The notes below the pieces were generated by a model, which made no database searches, had not been told where the DNA came from, and worked only from the letters and a program-made list of their open reading frames with translations. From Gyrodactylus bullatarudis (Eukaryota > Platyhelminthes > Monogenea > Gyrodactylidea > Gyrodactylidae): DNA of 13,516 bases. Location: positions 70,456 to 83,971 of the forward strand of contig SSNU01000060.1 in assembly GCA_012064415.1 (NCBI GenBank). The letters run 5' to 3'. This document shows positions 9,310 through 13,516 of the stretch, piece after piece. Both the position numbers and the translations under genes were made by a program. The number at the start of each line of letters is the position of its first letter. The stretch's first letter is position 1.

Positions 9310-10117
9310 GTGAGTCTTTATTGTTATAAAAAGGAATTAATAAGGAATTAAGAGATATTAGCGAAATAAGGAACATTTCTAGACCCTGAAAATAGCTATC
9401 TGTTTCATCTTCAAGGTGAATATCTTCGGAAGAATATTAGTTTTTCTTCCAGAAAAGTGGGTTTCAGTTTCTTTAAATAGAATAGTTCATTTTCACGAGC
9501 GATATTTTAATTAGCTGATTAAATTGTAAGCTTGTAAGTATTTCGTAACTTTTACAAGGGTTTCTTTCAAAATTTCCAAGATTCAAAATCAGATTCTCAT
9601 TGATCTGGTTAAATTTTTGTTTTCTTGAGAGAACTCTTTTCGAAATTGTCTTCAACTTCAAGAATCTTTTTTGAGAAGCAATTTTTTTCTGCCCTTTTGA
9701 TTCAATTACATTTCTTTTGTTCATTCAAATAAAAGAAAAAAATTTCTCAGACTATTGAAGTTTGAAATCCTTTTATGCATAACTTTTATCATTGATTATT
9801 TAAATCGATCACTTGAACTTTTTCAATTCAAAACGTTTCAATTAAATGTGGAAATTTTGCAAGATGTTTTACAAATTTTAAATCTTAAAAATCAATGAAG
9901 ATATACTTTTGTACACGTTAGTGAAAAGCAAAAATATTTTGCTGTCTCTACATTTTAACTTATTAGAAGACTTATAAGTAGAGTACTGCTTTTCTTCTAA
10001 AGATATTTTCTAATTCGCAGATGTGTGTTCAATTCCTATAGATAAACTTAAATATATTTTAAAAATGTTTGTGGATTCCAAACATATTGCTAAAATTGAA
10101 AATGTAGTTTTTGTCGG

Positions 10118-10177
10118 TTTGGTTCAGGCGGTTGAGTGCCTAGACCAAATTATTACGAATAGAGTACAATTCTAAGC
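10118..10177 (+). repeat. tRNA-like head of a SINE relic
   Basis: TGGTTCAGGCGG (10120-10131) fits the pol III A-box consensus TRGYNNANNNG exactly. AGTACAATTCT (10163-10173) is close to the B-box GGTTCRANNCC, at a tRNA-like spacing of about 32 bases. The A-box sits in a hairpin: TTTGGT with ACCAAA, and AGGC with GCCT, a 12-position stem with one C-A mismatch and wobble pairs. AAGCCC follows the B-box, as in many tRNA-derived SINEs. No full cloverleaf or acceptor stem can be drawn, so this is not a working tRNA gene. The SINE boundaries are unknown. Confidence 0.4.
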
Positions 10178-11811
10178 CCGTTTAAATTTTGAAATTAGCT
10201 CTTAGAAAATTCAGTATTTCAAGCAAAGATTTTAGCATGAATAAAATGCTCATGTTCTGAACATTACCAAATGTTAAGTTAATTATTGAATTTGGCTATT
10301 TTTTTGAAGAAGAGCGATGCTCTACTCATAAGTAGAAAATAACCTACACCTTCTTTTCTGAAATTAACCGGCGGCCGAAGTGACATTCATTTTATGGTAA
10401 AATCTTTGGAATCTATGAGATACTCTTTAGAGACCTGTTCTCTACAAATAAGCTAGAAAATCTTAGAGTCTATGAAATGATTCATTTAACTGCTTGATCT
10501 TCTTTAATTTTCTTGTAGATTGAAGCATAGGAAGAAAAATCTTTTCGCTAATACATTAAATATTTTATTAATTTTAATTATTCATCTATGACTGAACTAA
10601 TAAAGTAAGATTGTTGTTCATCAGCCCCTTGCTCGAAAAAGAAATTATTTCTGAGAAAATTGATTATGTACAGCTGCGTAATTGATTTTTCTGTATCATT
10701 GAGATTGCTCAATGTAATTCTACTTGACATTAATTTTTTGTTTGTCTAACTGATTAATTTTGTAGACTTCTTGATCCTAGTGCATTTTTAATTATAAAAT
10801 TAAATCTGAAAATCAAGAATCAGGTTTCATGATTTAAATCAATGAAGCAATTACGAATAATGTAATCTTTGAACAAATAGGGAAATTAAGAAGGAATATA
10901 TTTAATTCAAGTTAAATCCCAGTTCAACAAGTAATGTGTTCCTTTTGACCTTAATCGCTCATATTACTTAAACTTAACGAACATATTTGAAATCACGAAT
11001 ATTTATTTTTTATTTGAGTTTTTTTTAATGTCGCTAAAGCTAATTTAAAAGAAAGTAATTTAGGAAGAAATTTTTTTTCAGTAGCTTTCAAAAAATATTT
11101 TTAAAGGTTATAGATTTGTTGTTCATATGATATCGGTTTAGAAAAATAAATCTAGTTGAAAAGTTATTGTTCTGAAACCAACATAAATTTTGCATAAGTT
11201 CAAAAATTTATGAGTAAATTCAAAAAAAAACTAAAAACGACACTTGCTTACGATTCCTTGATGAAGAAACTGAGAATTTTGTAAAAACCATAAATTTCCC
11301 ATCTTCATATTGACTAGGTGTAGAAAAGAAATTTAAATGCAAATGTCCATAATTTTGAAAATAAATAAATAATAACAGCTTTAAAGAAAAAAAATTATAA
11401 AATATTCAATATAAAAAGCGTCCAAGTTGTCACTTTATATATCCAAATTTCTCTTTATATCAACATTCATTAAATCACGTCTTATATATTCTTCGATAAA
11501 ATTATTATTTCCTGATATATTAGATTAGCTTTTCGTGCGTGTCTTTTACAAGGCTCATTCACTTAAACGAAATAAACAAATGTAAACATATTATTAGTAT
11601 TATTAATTTGATTCACTTTTACAATCCCTCACGAATATGATTATTTCATATTGAAACTTGTCTACGAATATTAACAATTGAAACTATAGTGTTATTGTAT
11701 TAAAATTTTAGCAACTATTTTTTCTTGATTTCATTGCATGGTGAGAAAAGTAACATAGTAGAGTAGTATTGAACGAAACAAGAAGTTTGTTTCTGAATCA
11801 TAGATTCCTAG

Positions 11812-11826
11812 TTCGGGTAACCCGAA
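11812..11826. repeat. GC-rich palindrome TTCGGGTAACCCGAA
   Basis: Seven-base arms flank a single central A, and a third partial copy (TCGGGTT) follows at 11827-11833. It is conspicuous in AT-rich intron sequence. It may be a transposon end or a protein-binding palindrome; nothing else supports either. Confidence 0.45.
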
Positions 11827-11952
11827 TCGGGTTTGCTGATTATAATTATAATTTTGGTTTTTTAATTCTGATATAAGAAATGATTAATAAATTGGCATGT
11901 CAATTACCAAATTTTACTTTGGTCTCGATCGAATTCTTAAGAGATTCTCAAG

Positions 11953-12174
11953 ATGGTAAAAATTCCATCCAGTGGACTTCAGAAAATCAAACTGCTTCGA
12001 CATAGACGGTATTATAGGTGTTTAAAGATTGGTAAAGATAACATTTCTACTTTTTGGAATGCCAAAACTAGAGTTCTGAGAAATAACCATCCTGGATTAA
12101 AAAGGCCGATAAACAATCCACTTAAATCTCTTTATTTCTTTGATAGGCTACCCAATTCTTTAATGAATTTATAG
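11953..12174 (+). other. Unexplained ORF in intron, 73 residues
   Basis: It starts at ATG 11953 and reads MVKIPSSGLQKIKLLRHRRY, then a basic and proline-containing middle (NNHPGLKRPINNP), ending FFDRLPNSLMNL before TAG. The composition is more protein-like than neighbouring frames. There are no splice sites or known motif, and frames after it are riddled with stops. It could be a transposon fragment or chance. Confidence 0.15.
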
Positions 12175-12949
12175 CAAAAAATAACTCTTTCAATAAAAAA
12201 GATTTGTACAATTTTATAAAATACTTGTGTAAGGGAACATACAACCGGAAAGTTGCCAAATTTAGATTAAAACAAAATTGCAAAATTTGTTATCAAGAGT
12301 TGTATATATCAATAACGTTGAAAAAATTTTAAAATATTTAGGAGTTTTGTTCATTTTAAAGTATTAATTATATATTTACGAGGATCTATCCCCTTTTAAT
12401 TTATCTCTTCTCACTTTACAGTAGGGTTATTTTTTGAAAATTAGTAAATTTTTTCCTAGCACTAATTCGATAGAACATTCAAAGACGGTTCTAATGATGT
12501 ATAACACTAGTAGGTTCTGATAAAGTCTTAGGGGTTGTTGTAAATGAGTGAATGATTTTCCTATCTCAAAGTTGAAAGTATTGTAAGTCAAAAAACCAAT
12601 TATTTTCGAATTTTTGAAAGCTAAAACTAATCAATCTTGGAATAAATTTTTGTTTTTGGAAGCTAATTACTTGTTCACGCCAACTATATAGATCAGGTAT
12701 TTTCCTGAATCAATCGAAAATACCATCGATTGCTGTAGAAAATGTACATACTACTTAAAAGTAGTGGGATTTATGTAAGAAATTACTGTGTTTTTAGACA
12801 TTAAACCTACTAGCAAAGTGTGGTCACTGGTTATTACTATATCCATGTGAATCTAACTTGATGGAGATTGTCTTCTCACACCTAGATGTCAGAATTCGGA
12901 TAAGCAAGTGTCAATTCCATAAGAGAGTCAAATAATATTCAACTCACGG

Positions 12950-13005
12950 TGGCAGATATATACGCGTTTCGTCCTTGTTAGGACTCGTTAGTACATCATA
13001 GCCAG
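12950..13005 (-). ncRNA. Hammerhead ribozyme relic (SMalpha/PLE type)
   Basis: On the minus strand the core reads CTAACGA (12991-12985), stem II GTCCT/AGGAC with a 4-base loop (12984-12971), then GAAA (12970-12967) and CGCG. This is the CUGAUGA-GUCC...GGAC-GAAACGCG layout of the type I hammerheads in schistosome SMalpha SINE-like elements and in some other retroelements. Two core bases differ: G5 is A, which should abolish cleavage, and U7 is C, which is tolerated. I could not find a convincing cleavage triplet or stem I (an ATC follows at about 12952 with poor stem III pairing). It is read as an inactive repeat copy inserted antisense to the HCN gene. Confidence 0.6.
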
Positions 13006-13374
13006 GACCATTCAGGGATTTATTTTCGTGAAAAATGCTATTCTTTAAAACTTTGTTGTATTGACATCACCCCTAGGAATAGGTTTTATTTAAGAGAAAT
13101 TTCACACAGATTCCTCAAATACTAAAGCATCTTTATTTATGTAGGCATCTTGTTCTTAAAAAGTTATCCCTACTTTAAAGGACTTTTACCTGTATTTGAA
13201 AAACCCAAATAAAAAATTCTAAATTGTGAAGTTTTTTGTTTTATTATTTAAAAAAGAAGATATTTTCTATAAATGTGAATTGGCACTTTTCCGGATTTTT
13301 TCCGGATTTGGTCCCAGACGAACCTTATACTTGTGAAATAATTTGACAATAGAGTTTATTACATTATTATTATC

Positions 13375-13516
13375 TATAGTGGTCGACATAAAAAAGTATA
13401 CACTTATAAAATATCTTCTAATTATTTAGAAAAAGGCATTATCAAGATGTAATATACATCATTCGATAGGGCAGAAAATTCTACACATGAATCTGTTTAC
13501 ACATGTGTATTTACTC
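13375..13516 (+). mobile_element. Left end of a Tc1/mariner-like transposon, partial
   Basis: TA (13375-13376) is followed by TAGTGGTCGACATAAAAAAG and TATACACTT. This is similar in style to Tc1-family terminal inverted repeats, which open CAGTGGxxGACA and continue with an A-rich block and a second short T-A-C-A-C motif. The matching right end and any DDE transposase would lie outside the window, and no transposase is visible in the 130 bases available. The call rests on one end only. Confidence 0.4.

Larger units (their letters stand above)
9310..13516 (+). other. First intron of the HCN gene (5' part)
   Basis: It begins with GTGAGT at 9310 and no next exon was found. In particular, no sequence encoding FYWD and an S1 helix is visible before the window ends, so the intron exceeds 4.2 kb. 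Open frames inside (minus 9724-9473, Lys-rich, and plus 11953-12174) have no recognised motif. Transposon debris is listed separately. Confidence 0.6.

Noticed and set aside
9473..9724. Lys-rich minus-strand ORF of 83 residues
   Set aside because: Low-complexity K/N/I/L composition inside the intron, with no motif and no transcription signals.
13287..13309. Repeated TTTTCCGGAT units
   Set aside because: Only two short copies; no sign of a larger array or element end.

Overview
The window is nuclear DNA from an AT-rich invertebrate animal (roughly 70% A+T by eye). Genes are sparse and split by canonical GT-AG introns, a poly(A) signal follows one gene, and the rest is studded with decayed transposable elements. 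The HCN channel exon at 7715-9309 establishes an animal. Penelope-like and non-LTR retroelement relics, a Tc1/mariner-like end and a hammerhead-ribozyme relic resembling those of schistosome SINE-like elements narrow it to an invertebrate. A flatworm and an arthropod (insect or copepod) both remain possible, and I do not name a species.

Layout: (1) 1-2640 is a transposon graveyard. It holds a probable C-terminal remnant of a non-LTR reverse transcriptase (about 330-560), a short TIR element with GGCCGG ends (723-851), a small Ser/Thr/Lys-rich ORF (1169-1387) and a 5'-truncated Penelope-like element (about 1443-2640). The Penelope relic keeps a mutated YVDD motif and a nearly complete GIY-YIG endonuclease domain. 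(2) 2867-4753 is a minus-strand gene of three coding exons that I reconstruct as 340 residues. Both introns are phase 1 and have good splice sites, and an AATAAA lies 28 bases past the stop. The protein is helical, has no signal peptide and belongs to no family I recognise. (3) 4754-7690 is non-coding as far as I can see. It separates two divergently transcribed genes and must hold both promoters. (4) 7715-9309 is the first coding exon of an HCN (Ih, cyclic-nucleotide-gated) channel: about 487 residues of low-complexity N-terminal tail, then the conserved HCN domain up to the HPCSSFR motif, cut by a GTGAGT donor. (5) 9310-13516 is the start of a first intron longer than 4.2 kb. It contains a tRNA-like/SINE head, a palindrome, the antisense hammerhead relic and a Tc1-like terminal repeat at the right edge. 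The rest of the channel lies beyond the window.

The two host genes show no evident functional link. The novelty is concentrated in the unrecognised 340-residue gene, whose first and last coding exons are almost equal in length (472 and 473 nt) and may derive from one duplicated module, and in the unusually long HCN N-terminal tail.
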